Below, piece after piece: positions 9,326 through 17,271 of a stretch of DNA of 64,000 nucleotides; the stretch's first letter is position 1; each line of letters opens with the position of its first letter. The translations under genes and the position numbers were made by a program. The notes beneath the pieces were generated by a model. The model searched no databases. It saw only the letters and a list, made by a program, of their open reading frames with translations, and had not been told where the DNA came from. Source of the stretch: Syntrophothermus lipocalidus DSM 12680 (lineage in GTDB: Bacteria > Bacillota > Syntrophomonadia > Syntrophomonadales > Syntrophothermaceae); contig NC_014220.1 of the NCBI RefSeq assembly GCF_000092405.1, positions 1,736,001 through 1,800,000 on the forward strand, in the 5' to 3' direction.

Positions 9326-9396
9326 GGAATGACTTCCGACTGTGCTCTCAGTCACTGCCGCACAGTCTGCGGCGCATTGTTATCCGACGTCATTCC
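9326..9396. repeat. Nested inverted repeats upstream of the flavoprotein
   Basis: Outer arms GGAATGAC (9326-9333) and GTCATTCC (9389-9396) enclose inner arms GACTGTGC (9338-9345) and GCACAGTC (9360-9367). The structure lies about 210-280 bp upstream of the flavoprotein start. It could be an enhancer for the sigma-54 activator, an mRNA leader structure, or a remnant of a mobile element. Confidence 0.5.
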
Positions 9397-9436
9397 TTAT
9401 GCCAAGAGCGGCTAGAATTCAAGACATATCTCTCAA

Positions 9437-9465
9437 ATAGTATCTACGCTTATGTACGGGGACAA
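9437..9465 (-). promoter_or_regulatory. Possible weak promoter for the flavoprotein gene
   Basis: Minus strand TTGTCC (9460-9465), 17 nt, TACTAT (9437-9442). Each box matches consensus in 4 of 6 positions. It would give a 5' leader of about 310 nt containing the nested inverted repeats. The rest of 9116-9715 shows no gene. Confidence 0.3.
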
Positions 9466-9715
9466 GAACCCAAAGAGCCTAAGAGGAATTTATCATAGAG
9501 TATTAGGGTTTTCATTGGTGCGTAAGTACAATTTCCGGCGCTCCCTATTGTATTCGTGCCCCAAAGATTGACCACTGTAACCGGTAAAATAAAATACACA
9601 AGAAATGGCCAACAAAAATGCACAGAAAACACCAGACAATTTCCATAAGAAAAACCTGGTAGAATGGTCCGTAAGAGATCAGTGCCAGGGAGTGGGAATT
9701 GTGAAGGGGTGGGCG

Positions 9716-9955
9716 ATGTACCAGGAGATACAGCAGCTAAGAGAGCTCGGGTTGAACAAATCGCAAGCAGTTCGTAAGCTCGGAATTGACCGGCGGACGG
9801 TAAGCAAGTACTGGGAGGTGACGCCAGACGAATTCGCCCAACTGAGACAAAAGGCAAAACGGAGGGAGAAAGGACTCGATAGGTACGAACGAAGAATTGT
9901 GGGGTGGTTGATGGAATATCCAGACATGTCTGCATGTAGACTTGCACAATATTAG
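9716..9955 (+). pseudogene. IS21-type transposase IstA, N-terminal fragment
   Basis: An 80-codon remnant from ATG 9716 (AAGGGG upstream). It shows the IstA N-terminal helix-turn-helix (IQQLRELGLNKSQAVRKLGI, then DRRTVSKYW) and the following YPDMSA stretch. After MSA the reading frame departs from the family and stops within a few codons, close to where the repeats of the next element start. The DDE catalytic domain and istB are absent. The sequence suggests another element inserted here or a deletion joined the two. Confidence 0.8.
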
Positions 9956-10068
9956 TCCGCAGCATTTGCAAGGTAAATTAGCCTAAAATTCCAGTGGAAG
10001 TGCAAATATTGCAGGCTATTCGTCCGGGGTATTTGCACATTACCATATTCCATGGCTTGCAAATTGGG
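9936..10068. repeat. Left-end repeats of a Tn7/Mu-like element remnant
   Basis: Several copies of a TTTGCA-type motif followed by an A+T-rich ATTA-like tail occur in 130 bp: near 9942 (CTTGCACAATATTAG), 9965 (TTTGCAAGGTAAATTAG), 10031 (TTTGCACATTACC), 10056 (CTTGCAAATTGG), and one inverted near 10000. Similar motifs (TTTGCAGATTA) recur on the opposite strand at 10841-10944. Arrays of short transposase-binding sites at both ends are typical of transposons that use a transposase plus an ExeA/TniB-like ATPase. Confidence 0.55.
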
Positions 10069-10072
10069 CGGG

Positions 10073-10108
10073 TCAAAAAAAGGACTCAGGATTAAAAACC
10101 CTGAGCCC
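10073..10108 (-). terminator. Intrinsic terminator after the ATPase fragment
   Basis: Minus strand GGGCTCAGG/CCTGAGTCC with a 9-nt loop, followed by a run of seven T. It lies 24 bp past the stop of the ExeA-like fragment. Confidence 0.7.
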
Positions 10109-10131
10109 TTACAGGAATAAGTCAAAACGGG

Positions 10132-10602
10132 CTACATTCCTAACTCGGCCGCAGCCTGGCGAACCGCCTCTTCATCTATGTACTTCAACTCCAACTGACA
10201 GCCGTAGATGAGGCTGGTAACGGCCAGGTTATTGATCAACCGGGGCCAGCCTCTGCTAACAGCGGAGATGGCTTCCCTAGCTCCCTCACTGAAGATCGGG
10301 CGATTGGCTCCGGCAAGGTCCATCTGGTGTTCGAGGTAACTCTTAACCTCATCCCTCGTCAGCGGCTGCATCTTGTAACGCATGATTAGTCTCTGGTTCA
10401 AGGGCTGCTGGTGACTGATTGACAGCTTGGTAGCCAGGTAAGGGAGCCCGCACAGGACCAGCACAAACGGGTTAACCGAATCCATCGAGAAATTAAAGAG
10501 CAGATGCAGATCGCTTAAGAACTCGGTGCTGGCCATTGGAGGATAACCGGTTAACCTCGATGGAAAGATTGTGACCTCAAAAGCTTTAAAACCGCTACGC
10601 AA
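10132..10602 (-). pseudogene. ExeA/TniB-like AAA ATPase, C-terminal fragment
   Basis: The last ~130 codons match the C-terminal half of ExeA-family ATPases carried by two-gene transposons: a MDSVNPFVLVLCGLP sensor-type strand, then MRYKMQPLTRDEVKSYLEHQ and a C-terminal helical bundle. Walker A and Walker B are missing and the N-terminal ~30 codons are unrelated, so the gene is truncated. It sits between two sets of TTTGCA-type repeats that look like the ends of its transposon. Confidence 0.75.
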
Positions 10603-10638
10603 AAGGTTTGTGGGTAAATAAAACTTGCCCTTTGGGGG

Positions 10639-10854
10639 TTACTTCAGTGGTAAAATGAATTTGCCATAAAGTTGGTCAGAATCCGGTTGGAGTGCCTGCT
10701 TGGGCTGGTTATGGTAATTATCAGCCGGTCGACGGCGCACCAGTTTTGCACCAGCCCCGCATATGGGGCATTTTTCGATGACGGGAAACATGACCGAGTT
10801 TCGTTCTTTGGCATACTTTGATATTTTGCCCGGAAAGCTCCAAATAATCTGCAA
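10639..10854 (-). pseudogene. Possible transposase N-terminal zinc-motif fragment
   Basis: A short reading frame with CPICGAGAKLVRRR, which fits a single treble-clef or zinc ribbon half such as found at the N-terminus of some transposases. It lies in the same orientation as the ExeA-like fragment and inside the same pair of repeat arrays, so it is probably what remains of the partner transposase after an internal deletion. The identification is weak. Confidence 0.35.
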
Positions 10855-10944
10855 AGGACCTCTAATCTCCCCAAATAAACTGCCAACATTTTAGCAGATT
10901 GAAAAGGATAAGTACTTACTTCTCCGGTCAACTAATCTGCAAAC
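10841..10944. repeat. Right-end repeats of the element remnant
   Basis: On the minus strand TTTGCAGATTA occurs twice (10844-10855 and 10930-10943), with a related TCTGCTAAAATG between. These mirror the left-end motifs at 9936-10068 in inverted orientation and mark the other end of the transposon remnant. Confidence 0.5.
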
Positions 10945-11347
10945 AGTCCCCCGGATTAAGGCCTACGGAGTGTGAAAAATAACACTAAAGCACAGGGATA
11001 CGATACTAAAGTAGCTGTGGCTGGTAAACCGCACCTCTTTATTGGAACTTTTCTTCCAAAATGTGCGCAAAATTGTTGGCCAAATTTTGTGGAAAGTACT
11101 TAACCGCTTACAACCACCCAGTAAAGGACGAACTGTATCATTGCCTGTCCAAAGGTTAATTGAACAGTTCACACAATTTTCGACGTCTAATACTGTATGT
11201 TTGTCCGATGCTAAGACCACTCAGCGATCCATACAATTAAAAATGAAATTGACAGACTTGAATTAGTTTGGTAAGCGGATGCAGGTGTAACCTGAAAGAA
11301 TTACCGTAAACAAATTTCTTATTGCGAGTATTGGAGGTCTGTTTTTA
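10945..11347. other. Intergenic region before the cytochrome operon
   Basis: 403 bp without a convincing gene. It contains a dyad with 7-bp arms CAAAATT/AATTTTG (11068-11089, 8-nt spacer) that could be an operator. TGGCTGGTAAACCGCA at 11018-11033 has the GG and GC of a -24/-12 promoter at correct spacing but lacks the other consensus bases and lies 315 bp from the gene. A TTGACA at about 11250 has no good -10 partner. Confidence 0.4.
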
Positions 11348-11887
11348 ATGGAACAAGACAGCGGGTCTCAAAGGGGTATTCTCAAAGGACTATCTAGAAA
11401 AAGAATATTTCTCATTGTTACCTTCCTCGTAATAGTGCTTGGCCTCGGAATTGGCGTTGGTTTAATGAAAGGTAGCGATAATCCGGCCTTTTGCGCTAGC
11501 TGTCATGTTATGAAACCCTATTACGATTCATGGAAGAACAGCAGCTTACTGGCCAAGAAACATGCCGATCACAATGTAAAGTGCCACGATTGCCATGAAG
11601 CGTCCTTTTCGACGCTGTTCAATGATGGTGTTAGATACGTCACTGGGAATTATAAGACTCCGCTGGAAAAGCGGCAATTCCCCCGAGATTTTTGCCTGAA
11701 ATGTCATGATGATTTCAACAGCATCAAAGCCAAGACAGCCTTTGCCGAATCCAACCCCCATGATTCTCATAATGGCGAACAAGACTGCAATGTCTGCCAT
11801 AGTGTGCACCAGCAATCAAAGCTGATGTGTGCCCAGTGTCACGTATTCCAATGGGAAAACAAACTAGACGCGAGTTGGGTGCAGTAA
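11348..11887 (+). CDS. NapC/NrfH-type membrane cytochrome c with five CXXCH sites
   Basis: 179 residues: a short cytoplasmic head, one membrane helix (about residues 20-40) and a periplasmic-side domain with five haem-binding motifs, CASCH, CHDCH, CLKCH, CNVCH and CAQCH. The first is followed by Met (CASCHVMKP), as in NrfH, where Met is a haem ligand. The family takes electrons from menaquinol and passes them to a periplasmic reductase. The likely partner is the TAT-exported flavoprotein at 7412-9115, which lacks haem. GGAGG precedes the ATG at 11-nt spacing. resB and ccsA follow at once and could attach its haems. Confidence 0.9.
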   Translation: MEQDSGSQRGILKGLSRKRIFLIVTFLVIVLGLGIGVGLMKGSDNPAFCASCHVMKPYYDSWKNSSLLAKKHADHNVKCHDCHEASFSTLFNDGVRYVTGNYKTPLEKRQFPRDFCLKCHDDFNSIKAKTAFAESNPHDSHNGEQDCNVCHSVHQQSKLMCAQCHVFQWENKLDASWVQ

Positions 11888-11956
11888 CGTTCCAAACTGG
11901 CTAATCCAACTGTTGAAACATGAAACGTGGACTTTTGACCGTCTTGCGAACAAACG

Positions 11957-13027
11957 TTGGAGTACTTAGCTAGGATGAATAAAATGTTAAGAACAAAAAA
12001 AATGCATCGTTTGCTCTCGTCAATGAAAATAGGGTTAGGACTGCTGGCACTGATTGGGCTAACCTCCATTATAGGCACCTTGTACGCACCTGATGGTTTT
12101 TCTCGCACCTTTTTTTTTAAGATGTTACTGTTGTTCTTGTCTTTCAACATAGGCTTATGCAGTCTTAATCAGCTTGCTAGATGCCTAAAAGCCGGTGTAA
12201 AGGGCCGAACGGCAAATCTCTCCAGACAATTGGCATTGCTGTTACTGCACGGCGGAGTGGCGTTAGTTTTAGTTAGTATGGTCGTTAACTCCTATTTCGG
12301 ATACAGTGGGGAGCTGCGAATTGTTCAAGGAAGTAAGGAAAACATTGCTAAAGTAATACCAACCGAAAAACAGTTATTTCTTATGCTGGATACCTTCAAA
12401 ATTGAGTTTAATATCGATGGCTCGCCTTCTCAGTATTATTCATATGTGACTGTATTGGACAAAAACAGCGTACAAGGGCATTATTGTCTGAGCGTCAACC
12501 ATCCCCTTAATTATGGGAAAATTAAAATCTATCAGCAGAGTTTTGGGTACCTGGTTAAAGTTGAAGCTGAATCTTGTACAGGAGAAAAAGTGGAGAAGTT
12601 GTTGTATGAAGGGCAATCTTTACAGGTACCTGGTACAGGAAGAACAGTAAAAATGTACAAATATATTCCCAATTTCGACCCTGCCTATGGCATGATCTCA
12701 AAAACGCTCAGACCCGACAACCCAAGGATGTTGTTCTCCGTATATGAAGGTGGGACGCTTGTAGGAGTGGGAGTAGCGTCACAGGATGAAAAGATAAGTG
12801 TTGACGATAGCCCAGCGCATGTAAGATTTCGAGGGGTGCAACCGTTTACGATACTCAAAGTCAAGTCGGACCCGGGGCTACCCCTAGCCGCTATAGGTGG
12901 AGTAATGTTGATAGTAGGGGTATGCCTGTCAGGATATCCGAGGAAGGCCGACAGGAGAAAAGAACTGTCAGCATCTTTGAAAGCAGACTCAGAATCAGTC
13001 GATAGCATCGTAGATAACCCGCAGTAA
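11957..13027 (+). CDS. resB: ResB/CcsB-family cytochrome c biogenesis protein
   Basis: Half of the System II haem ligation complex. 356 residues with N-terminal membrane helices (about 25-50, 55-75 and 95-115), a large extracytoplasmic domain and a last helix near 315-335, the ResB pattern, although shorter than Bacillus ResB. The start may be at 11957 or at Met7 (11975); neither has a strong ribosome binding site. It lies 69 bp after the cytochrome gene and 45 bp before ccsA, so the three likely form one transcript. Confidence 0.88.
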   Translation: MEYLARMNKMLRTKKMHRLLSSMKIGLGLLALIGLTSIIGTLYAPDGFSRTFFFKMLLLFLSFNIGLCSLNQLARCLKAGVKGRTANLSRQLALLLLHGGVALVLVSMVVNSYFGYSGELRIVQGSKENIAKVIPTEKQLFLMLDTFKIEFNIDGSPSQYYSYVTVLDKNSVQGHYCLSVNHPLNYGKIKIYQQSFGYLVKVEAESCTGEKVEKLLYEGQSLQVPGTGRTVKMYKYIPNFDPAYGMISKTLRPDNPRMLFSVYEGGTLVGVGVASQDEKISVDDSPAHVRFRGVQPFTILKVKSDPGLPLAAIGGVMLIVGVCLSGYPRKADRRKELSASLKADSESVDSIVDNPQ

Positions 13028-13072
13028 ACCCAGTCGCTTGGGTCTACAATAAAAAACGCGAGGTGCTTTTAG

Positions 13073-13885
13073 ATGAATGCATTGAGTCGGCTACTTTTAT
13101 ACGTCACGCCAATACTGTATCTATCTGCTTCGATTTGTTACTTTAAGGGTTCTAGGAATAAACGGATAGTTCAGACGGCTTTTGCTCTTTCTGTCATCGC
13201 TTTCGTTTTCAACCTGTCGGTGTTAGTAATTCGCGCCATTGAAGCTGGCAGACTGCCGCTGGCTAACGGAAGCGAGTTTTTACTAGGTTTTGTCTGTACT
13301 ACGGTATTGATGTACTTAATATATCAGATGAAAACTAAGACGGGAAACGTAGGAGGAATGGTCACGCTCATGGCCTCGCTATTGCTCCTGTCAGTAGCAA
13401 TTTTGACTCCCGACCAACTTGAATACGTAAGCCCCCTTCTTCCCGCTTTGAAAAGTCCTTGGTTAGCAATACATGTATTAAGCGCAGTCACTGCATACAG
13501 CGGTTTCACGTTGGCGGCCGGGCTAGCCTTATTTCAACTAACAAGAACAAATTCATTTGGGGAAGAAGACAACGTATACAAAGTCGTAGCTACCGCTTTC
13601 GCTTTGCTATCCTTGTCAATAGTGTCGGGTGCCGTCTGGGCAGAGCAGGTCTGGGGCAACTATTGGTCTTGGGACCCTAAGGAAACCTGGTCTCTTGCAA
13701 CCTGGATTGTTTATGCACTATATCTCCACCTGCGCTGGCGAAGGGGGTGGAAAGGTAAAAATGCAAATATATTAGTAGTAGTCGGATTCGTCCTAATACT
13801 GTTCACGTTCTTTGGAGTAAACTATTTACTGCCGGGGTTACACAGTTATGCTCTAAAGTCGGCGGTGCAGATATGGATTGCCTGA
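13073..13885 (+). CDS. ccsA: CcsA/ResC cytochrome c assembly protein
   Basis: The haem-handling partner of ResB. 270 residues with about eight membrane helices and the tryptophan-rich WWD haem-binding motif (VWGNYWSWDPKETW, about residues 189-202). His residues on both sides of it (HVLSA near 134 and LHSYA near 255) fit the haem ligands of the family. The ATG is preceded by GAGGTGCTTTTAG. It is the last gene of the cytochrome operon and no clear terminator follows. Confidence 0.92.
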   Translation: MNALSRLLLYVTPILYLSASICYFKGSRNKRIVQTAFALSVIAFVFNLSVLVIRAIEAGRLPLANGSEFLLGFVCTTVLMYLIYQMKTKTGNVGGMVTLMASLLLLSVAILTPDQLEYVSPLLPALKSPWLAIHVLSAVTAYSGFTLAAGLALFQLTRTNSFGEEDNVYKVVATAFALLSLSIVSGAVWAEQVWGNYWSWDPKETWSLATWIVYALYLHLRWRRGWKGKNANILVVVGFVLILFTFFGVNYLLPGLHSYALKSAVQIWIA

Positions 13886-13947
13886 ATGAATTGGTTTTGA
13901 ACAGTGGTCCGCAACAGCTATCAAGGAGATGAGAATATGTGATATTG

Positions 13948-14706
13948 TCACTGCTTAATTTTGCCGAGAATTCGATCGTCAAGCCTCATCAACATAGCCA
14001 CTACCTCGGCCCGGGTCGCTGGTCGGTCGGGGTAGAACAAGCCCGACTCATCCACAGAGACTATGCCTTCCTCAAGAGCCTGTTTGATGTCCTGCTCCGC
14101 CCAGTGTCCTTTTATATCCTTGGCAGTCAACGAACCGGAATCAGTCAGACGCGCGAGCTCGGCTTTCACATCCGCGATGAATCCCCGCCAACCAGAAGCA
14201 GCGTCGGTGAACCCGAATTCCCGAGCCGTATTATCGTCGACAAAATAACGAGGACAGTCCTTCCCGGTAACGTCATAGTGTCTCCATAGGTCACCGGTCC
14301 CCAGGTTGTGCCGTTTCAACACCTCTGCCGCCAGTTGAACCGTTTGTTTATATGTTTTGGCAAAATCCCCATCTCGGTTCACGCACATCTCGATCCCGAT
14401 GGTAGTGGAATTCGGGTACGAACCGAGTATCCGCAGGGCCTTTTCGGTGTACTTCTGGCCTCCTACGTGATAGGCCATCTCGTTCTCCGGCACACACTGC
14501 ACTACTTCTGAATCATCAACTGTGTAATGAGCCGCCACCTTCTTTTCCGGATGATTCTCAAAGTAATCCCGGTTACGCCTAGCATTAGCTCCATACGAAC
14601 GGTTAGCGGTCCAGTGAATGACCAGCCCCTTGGGGGTTATATTGCGGCCGGGGCGACCGCCCTTACCCACAGTCAACCACAGTTTCTCGATCCTCACAAC
14701 AGGCAC
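13948..14706 (-). CDS. N-acetylmuramoyl-L-alanine amidase with an SLH motif
   Basis: 252 residues. Residues 1-190 are an Amidase_2/PGRP-like domain that cleaves the MurNAc-L-Ala bond: zinc-ligand type histidines appear in LVIHWTANRS (near 30) and HYDVTGKDCPRYF (near 143). Residues 195-245 form one S-layer homology repeat (AKDIKGHWAEQDIKQALEEG, then YPDRPATRAEVVAML). There is no signal peptide or membrane helix, so export would be non-classical, by lysis, or the gene is of phage-endolysin origin. It starts at GTG 14706 or at a second GTG nine bases later with a better-spaced AGAGGGG. Confidence 0.88.
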   Translation of the reverse strand: MPVVRIEKLWLTVGKGGRPGRNITPKGLVIHWTANRSYGANARRNRDYFENHPEKKVAAHYTVDDSEVVQCVPENEMAYHVGGQKYTEKALRILGSYPNSTTIGIEMCVNRDGDFAKTYKQTVQLAAEVLKRHNLGTGDLWRHYDVTGKDCPRYFVDDNTAREFGFTDAASGWRGFIADVKAELARLTDSGSLTAKDIKGHWAEQDIKQALEEGIVSVDESGLFYPDRPATRAEVVAMLMRLDDRILGKIKQ

Positions 14707-14834
14707 CCCTCTTTCCGCACCTTCTCTTCCCGCTCATGATTAGACGTTAAAAAACTTGGAAACCGGCCGAGGCCTATTTCACTACAGTTTATACCACCCC
14801 GCCGGTTTTGGTGCCTGCTACCTGCCTGATAGCA

Positions 14835-15155
14835 TCAACTCGCCCAGAGTTTTTCCAACTGGTAGTATTCCCTCTCTTGCTGGCGAAAAACGTGTACAAT
14901 TACCGAGCCGTAGTCCAGCACAATCCATCGCCCCTCATTGAAACCCTCCCGCCTCAACGCACGGTATCCCTCTTCCAAGAGCATGTCCTCTATATTTTCG
15001 GCAATCATCTTGACCTGGATGGTACTCCGACCGCTCGCTATTACAAAGTAATCTGCCAGCACCGTCATCTCTCTAACATCTAACACCACCACGTCAACGG
15101 CCTTTTCCTCCGAAGCAACGTCGGCAATCCTCTTCGCCAACTCCCAGTCTGTCAA
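14835..15155 (-). CDS. rsfS: Ribosome silencing factor RsfS
   Basis: 106 residues, whole RsfS/Iojap domain (VVVLDVREMTVLADYFVIASG; EGRWIVLDYGSVIVHVF). Binds ribosomal protein uL14 and blocks joining of the subunits in slow growth. TTG start with GAGGGGG upstream. It is the last gene of the nadD-yqeK-rsfS operon, a common order in Firmicutes. Confidence 0.95.
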   Translation of the reverse strand: MTDWELAKRIADVASEEKAVDVVVLDVREMTVLADYFVIASGRSTIQVKMIAENIEDMLLEEGYRALRREGFNEGRWIVLDYGSVIVHVFRQQEREYYQLEKLWAS

Positions 15156-15221
15156 AAACCTAGCCCCCTCACGCCTCCCCCAACGGGGTGCAAGATCTCG
15201 AAAAACCTCTATACCTAATGG

Positions 15222-15818
15222 TTATTCTACCATACTGTCTAACTCGCGCAAAGCTCGCAGAAAACGGTTCCGAACCTTCACCGTTCGGGGGTGAATAAGC
15301 CTGCCCTGTTCCAAACAGTAACGCAAGGTGAGGTCAAGCCCGTATACCATCGCCCTATCCAAATTCCGCTCCGCCAAGCACTTGAGACGCTCCAGTCCCG
15401 GGTAGTCCCTCCCGGGCTCAAGCATATCGGCCAAGAAGATTATCTTGTCTAAAACGGTCATTTCTAAATCCCCGAGAGTGTGCTTGGCAACAGCTGAAAG
15501 TAACTCCTCGTCTTCGATCCCCAATCGTTCTCTCAAAAGAAACGCTCCGACCGGCGCGTGCAGAAGATCCGGAACCAGCTTCTCAACCTCGTCGGTAAGC
15601 AGGCCATTTCGAACAGCAATCGCCAGCAATTCTGCCCCCGATATGCCTTTAGCGTAATCGTGTAAGATGCCTGCCATGTAAGCCTGAAATGGATCGGTTC
15701 CAAACCTCTCAGCCATTTCTCGCGCTACCCGGGCCACACCCAAAGAGTGTTCGTAGCGTCGGGGTGAAAGCTTGTTCTTTATCTCTTTTTCGGCTTGTTC
15801 AGGGGTAAGTCCTATCAT
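15222..15818 (-). CDS. yqeK: HD-domain hydrolase YqeK (Ap4A hydrolase family)
   Basis: 198 residues. The HD motif is split as in the family: RRYEHSLGVARVA (near 20), ILHDYAKG (near 53) and AKHTLGD (near 112). YqeK-type enzymes split diadenosine tetraphosphate symmetrically into two ADP. It lies 8 bp after nadD and upstream of rsfS. Confidence 0.93.
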   Translation of the reverse strand: MIGLTPEQAEKEIKNKLSPRRYEHSLGVARVAREMAERFGTDPFQAYMAGILHDYAKGISGAELLAIAVRNGLLTDEVEKLVPDLLHAPVGAFLLRERLGIEDEELLSAVAKHTLGDLEMTVLDKIIFLADMLEPGRDYPGLERLKCLAERNLDRAMVYGLDLTLRYCLEQGRLIHPRTVKVRNRFLRALRELDSMVE

Positions 15819-15826
15819 GATTCATA

Positions 15827-16456
15827 TCACTCCCGGTAGAACCCATGTTCCCGAATATAATCCTCCACCGGCCTCGGCAAGAGATACCTCACCGGCTTGC
15901 CGGTAGCAATGCGATATCGAAGATCGGTGGAAGAAATATGCAGTCCAGGCACTTCAATGACTCGAAGGTTCCTCCAGAACTCTGCAGGCAAACCTTTGAG
16001 CCTTTCGTCGTCTTCCTTGAGCTCAAACCCCGGACGAACCGCGGTTATAAACCGGCAGAGTTTAATTAGTTCACCGACATCTTTCCAAGATTTTAGATCT
16101 AACAGGGCATCGAGACCGGTGATAAAGTAGATCTCTGCCTCCGGGTATTCGAAACGAAAGTAGCGCACCGTATCAATGGCATATGAATAACCTGGCCGGT
16201 CTATTTCTGCCTTCGAAACCTCAAAAAAAGGATTGTCCTTGATTGCCAGTCGCACCATCTCGTAGCGGTAGTTCTCACCCAAAACCGTTTCCCTGTGCTT
16301 GTGGGGGGGCCGGGCTGAAGGAATAAAAATGACCCGGTCCAATTCGCACTCATACCGGGCGCATTCAGCCAGAACCAGGTGCCCGTAATGCACAGGATCA
16401 AAGGTGCCCCCGAATAGCCCTATTCGCTTGAAAATGCTTGCTTGCTGCTGGCTCAA
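15827..16456 (-). CDS. nadD: Nicotinate-nucleotide adenylyltransferase NadD
   Basis: 209 residues. Transfers AMP to nicotinate mononucleotide in NAD synthesis. GLFGGTFDPVHYGHL near residues 13-27 holds the nucleotidyltransferase T/HxGH site, and the C-terminal ISSTDLR motif (near 175) is typical. TTG start with GAGGAGA upstream. First gene of the nadD-yqeK-rsfS operon. Confidence 0.96.
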   Translation of the reverse strand: MSQQQASIFKRIGLFGGTFDPVHYGHLVLAECARYECELDRVIFIPSARPPHKHRETVLGENYRYEMVRLAIKDNPFFEVSKAEIDRPGYSYAIDTVRYFRFEYPEAEIYFITGLDALLDLKSWKDVGELIKLCRFITAVRPGFELKEDDERLKGLPAEFWRNLRVIEVPGLHISSTDLRYRIATGKPVRYLLPRPVEDYIREHGFYRE

Positions 16457-16621
16457 GTCTCCTCATCCTAACCTCGGATTTGTCACATTAGGACTATCCT
16501 CTAATTATTGGTAAAGAGTCTGCACCAGTGATAGAGAAATCAAAAAGCGCTATATCTTTCTTCCCCCGAATACTGAAATTAATTATAATGTAAAGGATAA
16601 CGCTCCGGAAGGAAATTCACC

Positions 16622-17242
16622 ATGGAACGGGACATCGTATTAGTATTTCATAACCAGGGACTTCGCAGCTACATCGAAGTTGACCTATGCCCGCAGTGCC
16701 CCCGGCTTAACGATAAAGGGTGTTGCGGTTATTACTCGCCCGTATTTTATCCTACAGACCTGGCCTATATTATTCTTAATCGGCCCGGGCTGGTAGATCA
16801 TATCTTCAGCCTACCACACCTGACAATCTTGGACGCTTCGGTAACGGTTAACAGCCTGGTTGACGATGACGGTTACCGCTGCCAATTTCATTCCCGTCAA
16901 ACCGGGTGTCTTCTCCCGATGATGCTGCGCGAATCGGTTTGCCGCCATTTCGTTTGTCCCGGGATAGGCTGGTGGGAAGAAGAGTCCCTATCCCATTGGA
17001 AACTCTTCTTTGACCAGCTCGCAGAATATGAAATAGCAGTCAACAACCGTATATCCGGCGAATTGAAACGGCGGGGGTTGACCTTACGGGTGCCCGAACT
17101 CCGCCCTACCTTTTATCGGGAGCTAATGCCTCTATTTAAGAAAGAAACCGAAGCAAAACCCGGTTTTTTCTCCCTGTGCCCAGACCGGGAAAAGGTGGTT
17201 CTCCGGCGTCGGTTATCGTTTGGTAAGGATTGGTGTCTGTAG
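16622..17242 (+). CDS. Cysteine-rich protein of unknown function
   Basis: 206 residues, GGAAGG before the ATG. It holds eight or more cysteines in pairs: CPQCPRLNDKGCCG (near 23-36), YRCQFH (near 84), GCLLP (near 93) and ESVCRHFVCPG (near 104-114). The spacing recalls the YkgJ-type CxxCxxCC proteins proposed to bind zinc or an Fe-S cluster, but the match is partial. No signal peptide. It lies 30 bp ahead of cysK on the same strand and may be cotranscribed. I do not assign a function. Confidence 0.65.
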   Translation: MERDIVLVFHNQGLRSYIEVDLCPQCPRLNDKGCCGYYSPVFYPTDLAYIILNRPGLVDHIFSLPHLTILDASVTVNSLVDDDGYRCQFHSRQTGCLLPMMLRESVCRHFVCPGIGWWEEESLSHWKLFFDQLAEYEIAVNNRISGELKRRGLTLRVPELRPTFYRELMPLFKKETEAKPGFFSLCPDREKVVLRRRLSFGKDWCL

Positions 17243-17271
17243 CTTTCGATTAATATGGAGGTGTCGTTTTC

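Noticed and set aside
11018-11033. GG/GC spacing as in a sigma-54 promoter before the cytochrome gene.
   Set aside because: Only the four core bases and few others fit, and it is 315 bp from the start. Not enough to call a promoter. A similar weak match at about 9280 (minus) was also dropped.
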